Shown: positions 1-6,147 of the stretch, in pieces
Numbering within the stretch: position 1 is the stretch's first letter
Layout of the letters: the number at the start of each line of letters is the position of its first letter
Assembly: GCA_035525015.1 (NCBI GenBank)
Contig: DATLFC010000003.1
Span: 1 to 6,269 of the forward strand
DNA: 6,269 nucleotides
DNA from: DATLEX01 sp035525015
GTDB lineage: Bacteria > Acidobacteriota > Thermoanaerobaculia > Gp7-AA8
Direction of reading: 5' to 3'
Notes under the pieces: generated by a model
Database searches by the model: none
The model's input: only the letters and a program-made list of their open reading frames with translations
Told to the model about the DNA's origin: nothing
Position numbers and translations under genes: made by a program

Positions 1-861
1 GAGGCGTTCGGCGCGACCGAGTGGAGCCTGCTGTCGGCGACGGCGCTCATCTGGGGATCATCGTTCCTGCTGATCGAGGTCGCTCTGCGGGCCTTCCAGC
101 CGGGCGTCGTGGCGCTCGGCCGGGTCGTGCTCGGCGCGGCGGCGCTGTCGCTTTTCCCGCGCGCCCGGCGGGCGGTGGGGCGCGAAGACCTTCCCCGCAT
201 CGCCCTGCTCGGCGTGGTCTGGATGGGTCTCCCGCTGCTCCTCTTCCCGCTCGCGCAACGCTGGATCAGCTCCTCGGTCGCCGGGATGATCAACGGCGCG
301 GTGCCGATCATGGCCGCCGGCTGGTCGGTCTTCTTTCTGCGGCGGCTTCCGGGCCGGACGCAGATGATCGGCATCGCCACCGGCTTCCTCGGCATTGCGG
401 CGATCTCCTGGCCGGAGCTGCAGCGATCGCGCGCGACGGCGCTCGGCGCCGCGCTCGTGATCCTGGCCGTGCTCTTCTACGGCCTGGCGGTCAACATCGC
501 CGTGCCGCTGCAACAGAAATACGGCGCGCTGCCGGTGCTGCTGCGCGCACAGCTCGCCGCGCTGCTCGTCGTCGTGCCGTTCGGGCTGTGGCACCTCCCG
601 GGATCGACATGGGCGTGGGAGCCGGCGCTGGCGATGATCCCGCTCGGCGTGCTCGGCACCGGCGTCGCGTTCGTGCTGATGACGACGCTGGTGGGTCGCG
701 CCGGCGCGGCGCGTGGATCGGTGGCCATCTACTTCGTGCCGATCGTGGCCATCGTCCTGGGCGTCGGCCTCCTCGGCGAACGCCTCGCCCCGAGCGCCGT
801 CGCCGGCACCGCGCTGGTGCTGCTGGGCGCCTGGCTCACGTCGCGTCGCGAGAGCGCCTGA
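1..861 (+). CDS. EamA/DMT-family membrane transporter, 5' end cut by window
   Basis: The frame is open from the first base to a TGA at 859-861, giving 286 visible residues. EamA/DMT (drug/metabolite transporter) proteins usually have about 285-300 residues, so only a few N-terminal residues are missing. The visible protein starts just before the first membrane helix, whose LIWGSSF motif is typical of the family. Roughly ten hydrophobic segments follow in two five-helix halves. The second half ends in the usual pattern: a Pro-containing VPIVAIVLG helix, a GE motif (LLGERL), then a last helix with LVLLGAWL. A short basic tail follows (SRRES). Members export or exchange small metabolites such as amino acids across the inner membrane; the substrate cannot be read from sequence. 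Its last 26 bp overlap the convergent phosphatase gene. The start codon and promoter lie outside the window. Family assignment is firm; specificity is unknown. Confidence 0.92.
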   Translation, partial: EAFGATEWSLLSATALIWGSSFLLIEVALRAFQPGVVALGRVVLGAAALSLFPRARRAVGREDLPRIALLGVVWMGLPLLLFPLAQRWISSSVAGMINGAVPIMAAGWSVFFLRRLPGRTQMIGIATGFLGIAAISWPELQRSRATALGAALVILAVLFYGLAVNIAVPLQQKYGALPVLLRAQLAALLVVVPFGLWHLPGSTWAWEPALAMIPLGVLGTGVAFVLMTTLVGRAGAARGSVAIYFVPIVAIVLGVGLLGERLAPSAVAGTALVLLGAWLTSRRESA

Positions 862-2407
862 CCACGACGATCGTCTTGTCGTCGGTCGCGTGGGCGCCGC
901 GTTCGAACTGTGCAATCTCGGTGAGGATGCGCGGCGTGATCGCGGAGACTTCGTCGGCGGCGGCGCGGATGGCGAGCTCGCGCAGACGGTCCATGCCGAA
1001 TTCGTTCTCGTCGGGATCGGCGGCTTCGTTCAGGCCGTCGGTGTAGAGGTAGAGTGTGCCGCCCTTCGGGATGAGCACCGCCCCTTCGTCATACGTCGCG
1101 TCGGGCATCAGGCCGATCGGCTTGCCGGTCGACGGCACTTCCTCGATCCTTCCGTTGGCAACGATGAGCGGCGGATTGTGTCCGGCGTTCACGTAGTGCA
1201 GCTCGCCCGTCTCCGGCGAGTAGCGGCCGAAGAAGAACGTCACGTACTTCCGGCCGCCGGCCATGCGGCAGAGGAGACGATTCAGGCGCGACATCAGCTC
1301 GGCCAGGTCTTCCTCGATCGGTGCGGCGATCCGGAGCGCGGCCTGGATCGACGACATGATCATCGCCGCGGAGACGCCCTTCCCCGACACGTCGCCGAGG
1401 GCGAGGCCGAGGTCGCCGTCGGCGAACTCGATGAAGTCGTAGTAGTCGCCGCCGACCTCGTAGCACGGCACGCTGGCCGCGGCGATCTGCGTGTCGAAGA
1501 CGTCGATGGGAGGCGACGGGAGGAGGCGGCTCTGGATCTCGCGGCCGAGCTGCAGCTCGCGCTCCATCCGGTTCTTCTCCACCACGGCCATGTGCAGCGT
1601 GGCGTTCTCCATGGCGATGGCCATGTGCTCGGAGATGGCGGCGAGGAACTCGAGATCGTGCGCGCCGAACGATCCGTTCTTCTTGTTCAGAAGCTGCAGC
1701 ACCCCGACGATGCGCTGCTCGCGGTTGCGGATCGGCACGCAGAGCATCGAGCGCGTGCGGAATCCGCTGCGCTGATCCTGCGAGGGGTCGAAGCGCGGAT
1801 CGGCGTAGGCGTCATAGAGGATGACCGGCTCGCCTGTCTCCGCGACCGTGCCGGCCAGCCCTTTGCCGATCGGGAGGCGGATCTCGGTGACGTGCAGCCC
1901 GTCGGCGATCTTCGACCAGATCTCCCCTTTTTTCTGATCGACGAAGTAGAGCGTGCCGCGCTCGACGCCGAGCTCGTTGCGGGCCACGCTGAGGATCGAT
2001 TCGAGGAGCGCGCCCGGCTCGATGGAGGAGTTGATCAGCTTCGACGCTTCGACGATCGTCTTCAGCCGTTCCACCTCCTCGTGCGCGGCGATCGTGGTGA
2101 TCATCCGCCGCAGCGCGGGCGGCTCGGCGATCTCGAACCGGAGCCCCGACATGAAGCGGTCGCCCTTGCCGTCGACGTGCAGCTTCTCGGAGTGCGCGAT
2201 CGAGCAGTCGACGGTGATCTCCTCCCCTTCCCACACCATGGTCAACTTTTCGCGGTCGCTGCCGACGATCGGCACCTCGCTCTCCACGCGGCTGCCGAAG
2301 AGGCCGATCTCGTGCACGGTCACAGGATGTCCGGCCACGGTGGCGTAGAGCGGCGGCGCCAGCAGCAGGCGCTCCGCCCGGCGGCGCTCGTGATTCGTGA
2401 CGGTCAT
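836..2407 (-). CDS. PilZ-GAF-PP2C (SpoIIE-type) serine/threonine phosphatase
   Basis: Predicted cytoplasmic signalling phosphatase of 523 residues. Residues 1-105 resemble a PilZ (c-di-GMP-binding) domain, with an RxxxR motif at R9-R13 and the strand GLRFEI at 88-93. The second PilZ motif DxSxxG is altered to ExGxxG (33-38), so ligand binding is uncertain. Residues about 115-270 form a GAF domain with an NKxnxF-type motif near 241-251. A coiled linker about 271-295 (EKNRMERELQLGREIQSRLLP) leads into the PP2C domain, 296-523. Metal-ligand signatures are present: GGDYYD (D321), GDVSGKG (D339), NAGHNPP (407-413), YTDGLNEA (D457) and DDKT (509-512), so catalysis is expected. The family often dephosphorylates anti-sigma antagonists. 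The ATG at 2407 is chosen because PilZ domains begin near the protein's N terminus; the frame stays open further upstream only as antisense of modA. No clear Shine-Dalgarno is seen. The gene is divergent from modA and overlaps the transporter at its 3' end. Confidence 0.93.
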   Translation of the reverse strand: MTVTNHERRRAERLLLAPPLYATVAGHPVTVHEIGLFGSRVESEVPIVGSDREKLTMVWEGEEITVDCSIAHSEKLHVDGKGDRFMSGLRFEIAEPPALRRMITTIAAHEEVERLKTIVEASKLINSSIEPGALLESILSVARNELGVERGTLYFVDQKKGEIWSKIADGLHVTEIRLPIGKGLAGTVAETGEPVILYDAYADPRFDPSQDQRSGFRTRSMLCVPIRNREQRIVGVLQLLNKKNGSFGAHDLEFLAAISEHMAIAMENATLHMAVVEKNRMERELQLGREIQSRLLPSPPIDVFDTQIAAASVPCYEVGGDYYDFIEFADGDLGLALGDVSGKGVSAAMIMSSIQAALRIAAPIEEDLAELMSRLNRLLCRMAGGRKYVTFFFGRYSPETGELHYVNAGHNPPLIVANGRIEEVPSTGKPIGLMPDATYDEGAVLIPKGGTLYLYTDGLNEAADPDENEFGMDRLRELAIRAAADEVSAITPRILTEIAQFERGAHATDDKTIVVVRRSRDAT

Positions 2408-2422
2408 GATTGAAGAGCGAAG

Positions 2423-2430
2423 GGTATACC
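2423..2430. promoter_or_regulatory. Palindromic GGTATACC box, possible shared -10 of divergent promoters
   Basis: The 66 bp between the phosphatase start (2407) and the modA start (2474) holds a perfect 8-bp palindrome, GGTATACC, the most A/T-rich spot nearby. It reads TATACC on both strands, matching the -10 consensus at four of six positions. On the minus strand it is preceded by TG one base away (TGGTATACC), an extended -10 arrangement. No good -35 is seen on either strand. Transcription from it would give a leader of about 9 nt for the phosphatase and about 37 nt for modA. No ModE-like operator or molybdenum cofactor riboswitch is recognisable. Promoter function is inference. Confidence 0.35.
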
Positions 2431-2444
2431 ATCTCAGCGCTCGG

Positions 2445-2462
2445 GCGGCGGCGAGCCGCCGC
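2445..2462. repeat. 18-nt GC-rich perfect inverted repeat upstream of modA
   Basis: GCGGCGGC-GA-GCCGCCGC is a perfect inverted repeat that can fold as a 7-bp stem with a CGAG loop. It ends 11 nt before the modA ATG, where a ribosome binding site would be, and no Shine-Dalgarno sequence is visible there. In an mRNA it could hold down ribosome access; as DNA it could be a protein site. In a genome this GC-rich such repeats also arise by chance. It lacks the T-run of an intrinsic terminator. Confidence 0.4.
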
Positions 2463-2473
2463 ACTCCGAAACC

Positions 2474-3154
2474 ATGCCGAGGCTCCTTCTCCTCGCCCTT
2501 CTCCTCCTCTCGTGCACGCGCACCAGCGAGTTGCGCGTCTTCGCGGCGGCCAGTCTCGCCGACGCGCTCACCGAGGTCGCGGCGGCGTCGGGAGAGAAGG
2601 TCGTCTTCAACTTCGGCGCGTCGAGCACGCTGGCGCGACAGATCGACGCCGGCGCCCCCGCCGATCTCTTCGTCTCGGCGGACGAGGGGTGGATGGACTG
2701 GCTGGCCGAGCGCCGGCGCATCGATCCGGCCACACGAGTCGCCATCCTCTCCAACCGGCTGGCCATCATCGGCGACCTCCGCAGCGCCCGCTCGATCGCG
2801 CTCGCCGATCCGGCTGCCGTGCCGGCCGGGATCTACGCCCGCATCTACCTCGAGCAGGAGGGGCTCTGGGATGAACTGTCGCCGCGGATCATCCCGACCG
2901 ACAACGTCCGCGCCGCCCTGCACGCCGTGGAGTCGGGCAACGCGGATGCGGCCATCGTCTATGTGACCGATGCCGCGACGTCGCGCACCGTGCGGATCAC
3001 GACGGTCGTGGAGGATGGTCCGCCGATCTCGTATCCGGCGGCCGTCGTGCACGGGGCGGAGCAGCCGGATGCGGCGAAGCGTTTCCTGGCCGCGCTCCGG
3101 TCCGAGGCCGCCGCTGCCATCTTTCGCAGACATGGTTTCATCGTCAGGTCATGA
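2474..3154 (+). CDS. modA: Molybdate ABC transporter substrate-binding protein ModA
   Basis: This is the extracytoplasmic protein that captures molybdate (and tungstate) and delivers it to ModB. It has 226 residues. A short hydrophobic stretch (4-12) ends in LLSC with Cys14, a likely lipobox, so the protein is probably a membrane-anchored lipoprotein. The rest follows Escherichia coli ModA closely: AASL (27 is the first anion-binding Ser), FGASSTLARQI with Ser50, GAPADLFVSAD, VPAGIYA with Ala118, NVRAAL with Val145, and IVYVTDA with Tyr163. These are the positions expected to contact the oxyanion. The stretch between LAIIG (96-100) and ALADP (109-113) is roughly 20 residues shorter than in E. 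coli ModA, giving a compact form. The ATG at 2474 is the only start in the frame after an upstream stop at 2411; no Shine-Dalgarno is visible. The stop overlaps modB by 4 bp (ATGA). First gene of the modABC operon. Confidence 0.95.
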   Translation: MPRLLLLALLLLSCTRTSELRVFAAASLADALTEVAAASGEKVVFNFGASSTLARQIDAGAPADLFVSADEGWMDWLAERRRIDPATRVAILSNRLAIIGDLRSARSIALADPAAVPAGIYARIYLEQEGLWDELSPRIIPTDNVRAALHAVESGNADAAIVYVTDAATSRTVRITTVVEDGPPISYPAAVVHGAEQPDAAKRFLAALRSEAAAAIFRRHGFIVRS

Positions 3155-3810
3155 GCGACGACTGGCAGATCGTCTGGTTCACGGTGCGCGTCGCGGCGAT
3201 GGCCGCGCTGCTCATCCTTCCTCCCGGCCTCGCCATGGCATGGCTGCTGGCGCGCTATCGGTGGCGGGGCAAATCGATCGTCGAGACCATCGTCGCGTTG
3301 CCGCTGGTGATGCCGCCGGTGGCGACCGGACTGATCCTGCTCCACCTCTTCGGGCGGCGCGGCGCGATCGGCTCGCTCCTTCCGTTCGACATCGTCTTCA
3401 CCTGGCGCGCCGTGGTGCTGGCCATGATGGTCATGTCGTTCCCGCTGCTCGTCCGCGCGGCGAGAGTGGCCTTCGAGGAAGTCGAGCCCCGCCTCGAACA
3501 GATCGCGCGCACCCTCGGCGCCAGCAACGCGCGCGTCTTCGCCACGATCACCCTTCCCCTCGCCGCGCGCGGCATCGCCGGCGGCCTGCTGCTCGCCTTC
3601 GCACGGGCCCTCGGCGAGTTCGGCGCGACGATCCTCGTCGCCGGCAACATCCCCGGCCGCACCAGCACCCTCTCCCTCTCCATCTATCACTCCGTGCAGC
3701 TCGGCCGCGACGGCGAGGCCTTCCGGCTCCTCCTCTACTCGGTCGCCGCCGCGTTCGCAGCGGTCTGGCTGGCCGAATTCATGGCCGGCCGGAGCAGGGC
3801 GCGGGGATGA
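3151..3810 (+). CDS. modB: Molybdate ABC transporter permease ModB
   Basis: This is the inner-membrane channel subunit for molybdate import, 219 residues, close to the usual ModB length of about 220-230. It has about five hydrophobic segments, beginning near residues 8-34. The conserved ALPLVMPPVATG segment (49-60) is present. The EAA loop that docks onto the ATPase lies at about 119-138 (ARTLGASNARVFATITLPLA). It is followed by the family's FARALGEFGAT and NIPGRTSTL motifs. The ATG at 3151 overlaps the modA stop as ATGA, and the TGA at 3808-3810 overlaps the modC start in the same way, so translation is probably coupled along the operon. Only a weak AGG precedes the start, consistent with coupling. 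The protein appears intact and no specificity difference from molybdate is visible. Confidence 0.95.
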   Translation: MSDDWQIVWFTVRVAAMAALLILPPGLAMAWLLARYRWRGKSIVETIVALPLVMPPVATGLILLHLFGRRGAIGSLLPFDIVFTWRAVVLAMMVMSFPLLVRAARVAFEEVEPRLEQIARTLGASNARVFATITLPLAARGIAGGLLLAFARALGEFGATILVAGNIPGRTSTLSLSIYHSVQLGRDGEAFRLLLYSVAAAFAAVWLAEFMAGRSRARG

Positions 3811-4441
3811 TCGCGCTTCGTGGCGTCGTGCTGCCGCTGGCCCACTTCGCGCTCGAGGTGACGGTCGAGATGAACGGGTCCGCCACCGCGCTGTACGGAC
3901 CTTCGGGATCGGGAAAGACCTCGCTCGTGGAGACGATCGCCGGACTGCGCAAGCCCGTCCGCGGCGAGATCCTCGTGAACGGCCGGACACTCTTCGACGC
4001 GGCGGCGCACATTCACGTGCCGGCACGCGAGCGGCGCGTCGGGTACGTCCCGCAGGACGACGCGCTGTTCCCGCACATGACCGTCCGCCGCAACATTGAA
4101 TACGGGGCTCGGGGCTCGGGGCTGGGGATGCGGTCGTGGAGGTGCTGGAGATCGGGCATCTTCTCGATCGCGGCGTGCGCGACCTCTCCGGCGGCGAGCG
4201 GAAGCGGGTGGCGCTGGCGCGGGCGCTCGTCACCGCGCCGGAGGTGCTGCTGCTCGACGAGCCGCTGGCGGGCGTCGATTTTGAGCTGCGCGACCGCGTC
4301 CTCGACTACCTGCTGCGCGTGCATCGCGACTTCCCTCTGCCGCTCGTCTACGTGACGCACTCGCGCGAGGAGGCGGCGGCCATCTGCACGGAGATGATCG
4401 TGATGGAGCGGGGGCGCGTGGTGGGAGTGGAACGGCTCTAG
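3807..4441 (+). pseudogene. modC: ModC molybdate transporter ATPase, one frameshift in a G-rich repeat
   Basis: This is the ATPase that powers ModB, split across two frames. From the ATG at 3807 the first frame encodes Walker A GPSGSGKT (31-38), the Q-loop YVPQDD (Gln83) and LFPHMTVRRNIEYG. It then enters the heptamer repeat at 4104-4127 and, unbroken, would end in an unrelated Arg/Cys/Ser-rich tail at 4355 (182 residues). The other frame, open from 4100, carries VVEVLEIGHLLDRG, the signature LSGGERKRVALARAL, Walker B LLLDEP and H-loop VTHS, to a TAG at 4439-4441. Adding one base in the repeat joins them into a 211-residue protein with all motifs in order. E. coli ModC is about 350 residues and ends in a molybdate-binding TOBE/MOP domain; none is present here. 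No second lesion is seen, so this may be a sequencing error, a recent mutation or a switchable gene. A GTG at 4136 could start the second half alone, but that product would lack Walker A. Confidence 0.85.
4104..4127 (+). repeat. G-rich heptamer tandem repeat / G-quadruplex motif inside modC
   Basis: The array reads GGGGCTC (4104-4110), GGGGCTC (4111-4117), GGGGCT (4118-4123), then GGGG (4124-4127). Four runs of four G separated by 3-, 3- and 2-nt loops fit the G-quadruplex consensus with four possible tetrads on the coding strand. The third unit is one base short of a heptamer, and this is where the modC frame breaks. Because 7 is not a multiple of 3, every gain or loss of a unit shifts the frame. 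It encodes a Gly/Ala/Arg/Ser-rich stretch between the YG and VVEVLEI segments, a variable-length linker in ModC proteins. Confidence 0.9.
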
Positions 4442-6132
4442 ACGGCGTGTACGGCGAGGCTGCTGGCCGCTTCCTGATCGCCGGCTTCGAGGCTCTCGTG
4501 GGGATGCGCGATGTAGTAGCCCTGCATCAGATCGACGCCGAGGGACTTCACCGCCTCGTACTCCTCGACGGTCTCGATGCCCTCGGCCAGCGTCTTCGCT
4601 CCGGTCTTCGCAGCGAGATCGACGAGCATCCGCACCAGGTCCTGCTTGATCGGCTCGTCGGCCAGCGTCGAGATCAGCCCCTTGGTGATCTTCAGATAGT
4701 CGGGTGCCAGCGCGGCGATCGCCTCGAGCGACGCGTAGCCGGAGCCGGCGTCGTCGATGGCGACCTCGATCCCCTTTTCGCGGAATTCGTCGAGGAACTT
4801 GCGGAACGTCGCGTAGTCCTCGATGGCCGCGCGCTCGGTCAGCTCGAACACGAAGTGGCCGCGATGCTCGGAGAAGAACGACACCATCTCGTGGATGCGA
4901 AACTCCGACTCGCCGAACATCTCGGCCTCGAGGTTGAGAAGGAACTTCCGGTCGAGGAGGTCGACCTCGCGCAGCCGCTGCAGCGCCCCCTGGAGAGCGA
5001 TCGACTCGAGCGCCCACGCCAGCCGCGCGTCGCGCGCGAACTGGAAGAGCATGTCGGAGTTGCGGAAGGACGAGCCGGCCGGGCCGCGCGTCAGAATCTC
5101 GTAACCGAAGATCGACCCGTCGGCCGACCAGGTGATCGGCTGGAACAGAGTGCTGGTCCGTTTGCGGCGGATGATGTCGCGCAGCTCGCGGGTCAGCTGC
5201 TTCTTGCGCTGCTGCTCGGCATCGCGCACGGCGTCGGCCGCGATCTGCATCCCCTGATAGATCTGCCGCTCCAGACGGATCTGCGGGCGGTAATCGACCC
5301 GCGTCGTCCCGACGAAGAAGCCAATCTGCTCGGGCTGCATCGTCGGGAAGCGGGCCCGGACCTGCTCGATGAGGCGTTGACGCATCTCGTTCGACGAGGC
5401 CTCCAGAGCGTTCTCCTGCGACAGGTCCTGCCCGTGCGTTTCGAAGAACACGTAGAAGTTCGAGCCGCCGGCGCGGTGCGCGGTGACGATCGGATTCCGG
5501 AACCGCTCCTTCGCCTCGGCCAGCGCCGCTTTGCCGACGCAGCGGAGGAACTCGTCGAAGAACGCCCAGCCATACTCCGCCTCGATCGACTCGAACTGCT
5601 CGATGTCGATGAACGCGATCCCCACCTCCCCCTGCTCGATCAGGATCTCCTTCAGCCGGTCGACCACCATGGCCACGGTGGGGAACCCGGTTGTGCGGTC
5701 GATCAGCACGCTCTCGACCGCGGTCCGCGCCGCCACTTCGTCCGCCTGGATCTTCGGTTTGCGGTCGAGCAGGGCCTGGATGCGCTTGACGACCTCGTCC
5801 CGGTTGAACGGCTTGACCAGGTAGTCGTCGGCGCCGACCTGCAGACCGGTCAGGCGGTCCTTCACGTCGCCGCGGCCCGTGACGAGTACGACGGCGATGC
5901 CGGCCGTCCGCTGCACCGCCTTGAGCGCCTGGCAGACTTCCCAGCCGCTCCGCTTCGGCATCATCACGTCGAGGAGGACGACGTCGGGCAGATTCGTCTG
6001 CGCAACGGCCAGCGCCTCCTCGCCGTCCTGCGCCTGCAGAATCTCGCAGTCGAGAGGGCGAAGATAAGTCTTCAGAAGCGCGACGACATCGTCGTCATCG
6101 TCCGCGATCAGGACGACCGGCCGGTCGGACAT
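4438..6132 (-). CDS. Orphan response regulator with degenerate GGDEF and intact-looking EAL domain
   Basis: Predicted c-di-GMP phosphodiesterase under phospho-relay control, 564 residues. Receiver domain at about 5-122: acidic pocket D11-D15, phospho-acceptor Asp55 in LLDVMMP, Thr85 and Lys107 (VKPF). GGDEF-like domain at about 135-305: the active-site motif is GGSNF (222-226) and the RxxD I-site is absent, so cyclase activity is unlikely; it may still bind GTP. EAL domain at about 315-548: the signature is EIL (Glu345), followed by N400 (LLNLE), ELTE (430-433), DD at 460-461 (IDDAGSGYASL), K481, AEGIET (516-521) and MQGYY (Gln537). All metal and catalytic positions are present, so hydrolysis is plausible. 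The ATG at 6132 is preferred because GGGAGG lies 3 nt upstream and the receiver then starts directly; the ATG at 6147 adds five residues and has no Shine-Dalgarno. No partner histidine kinase is in the window. The 3' end abuts modC. Confidence 0.93.
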   Translation of the reverse strand: MSDRPVVLIADDDDDVVALLKTYLRPLDCEILQAQDGEEALAVAQTNLPDVVLLDVMMPKRSGWEVCQALKAVQRTAGIAVVLVTGRGDVKDRLTGLQVGADDYLVKPFNRDEVVKRIQALLDRKPKIQADEVAARTAVESVLIDRTTGFPTVAMVVDRLKEILIEQGEVGIAFIDIEQFESIEAEYGWAFFDEFLRCVGKAALAEAKERFRNPIVTAHRAGGSNFYVFFETHGQDLSQENALEASSNEMRQRLIEQVRARFPTMQPEQIGFFVGTTRVDYRPQIRLERQIYQGMQIAADAVRDAEQQRKKQLTRELRDIIRRKRTSTLFQPITWSADGSIFGYEILTRGPAGSSFRNSDMLFQFARDARLAWALESIALQGALQRLREVDLLDRKFLLNLEAEMFGESEFRIHEMVSFFSEHRGHFVFELTERAAIEDYATFRKFLDEFREKGIEVAIDDAGSGYASLEAIAALAPDYLKITKGLISTLADEPIKQDLVRMLVDLAAKTGAKTLAEGIETVEEYEAVKSLGVDLMQGYYIAHPHESLEAGDQEAASSLAVHAV

Positions 6133-6135
6133 AAA

Positions 6136-6141
6136 CCTCCC
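6136..6141 (-). promoter_or_regulatory. Shine-Dalgarno supporting the 6132 start of the response regulator
   Basis: On the minus strand GGGAGG is followed by TTT and the ATG at 6132. The 3-nt spacer is short but the match is strong. It lies inside the first codons of the longer alternative that starts at 6147, which has no such motif. This decides the start in favour of 6132. Confidence 0.55.
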
Positions 6142-6147
6142 TGCCAT

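Noticed and set aside
58..915. Long minus-strand frame opposite the EamA transporter
   Set aside because: The translation is rich in His, Arg, Glu and Gln with no motif and mirrors the transporter's codon bias; the plus-strand transporter explains the region.
713..2413. Long plus-strand frame of 566 codons opposite the phosphatase
   Set aside because: It mirrors the phosphatase codons (Asp/Arg/His/Val-rich) and has no recognisable domain; a GC-skew shadow.
2408..2473. Molybdenum cofactor riboswitch or ModE operator upstream of modA
   Set aside because: The region is too short for the riboswitch, and no ModE-type pair of inverted TATA-rich half-sites is present.
2408..3133. Open minus-strand frame extending the phosphatase upstream by 242 codons, antisense to modA
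   Set aside because: It is an Arg/Gly/Asp-rich low-complexity translation with no domain, typical of antisense frames in GC-rich genes. modA on the other strand is clearly real, and the PilZ start at 2407 fits the family.
4104..4127. Programmed ribosomal frameshift site in modC
   Set aside because: No classic slippery heptamer of the X-XXY-YYZ type with a suitable downstream structure is seen. Base loss in the heptamer array explains the break more simply.
4136..4441. Separate gene starting at GTG 4136
   Set aside because: Its product would be half an ABC ATPase without Walker A or Q-loop. It is better explained as the second half of a frameshifted modC, though weak internal initiation cannot be excluded.
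4013..5017. Long minus-strand frame across the second half of modC and the EAL region
   Set aside because: It is in a different frame from the EAL protein and its Arg-rich translation has no motif; explained by the real genes.
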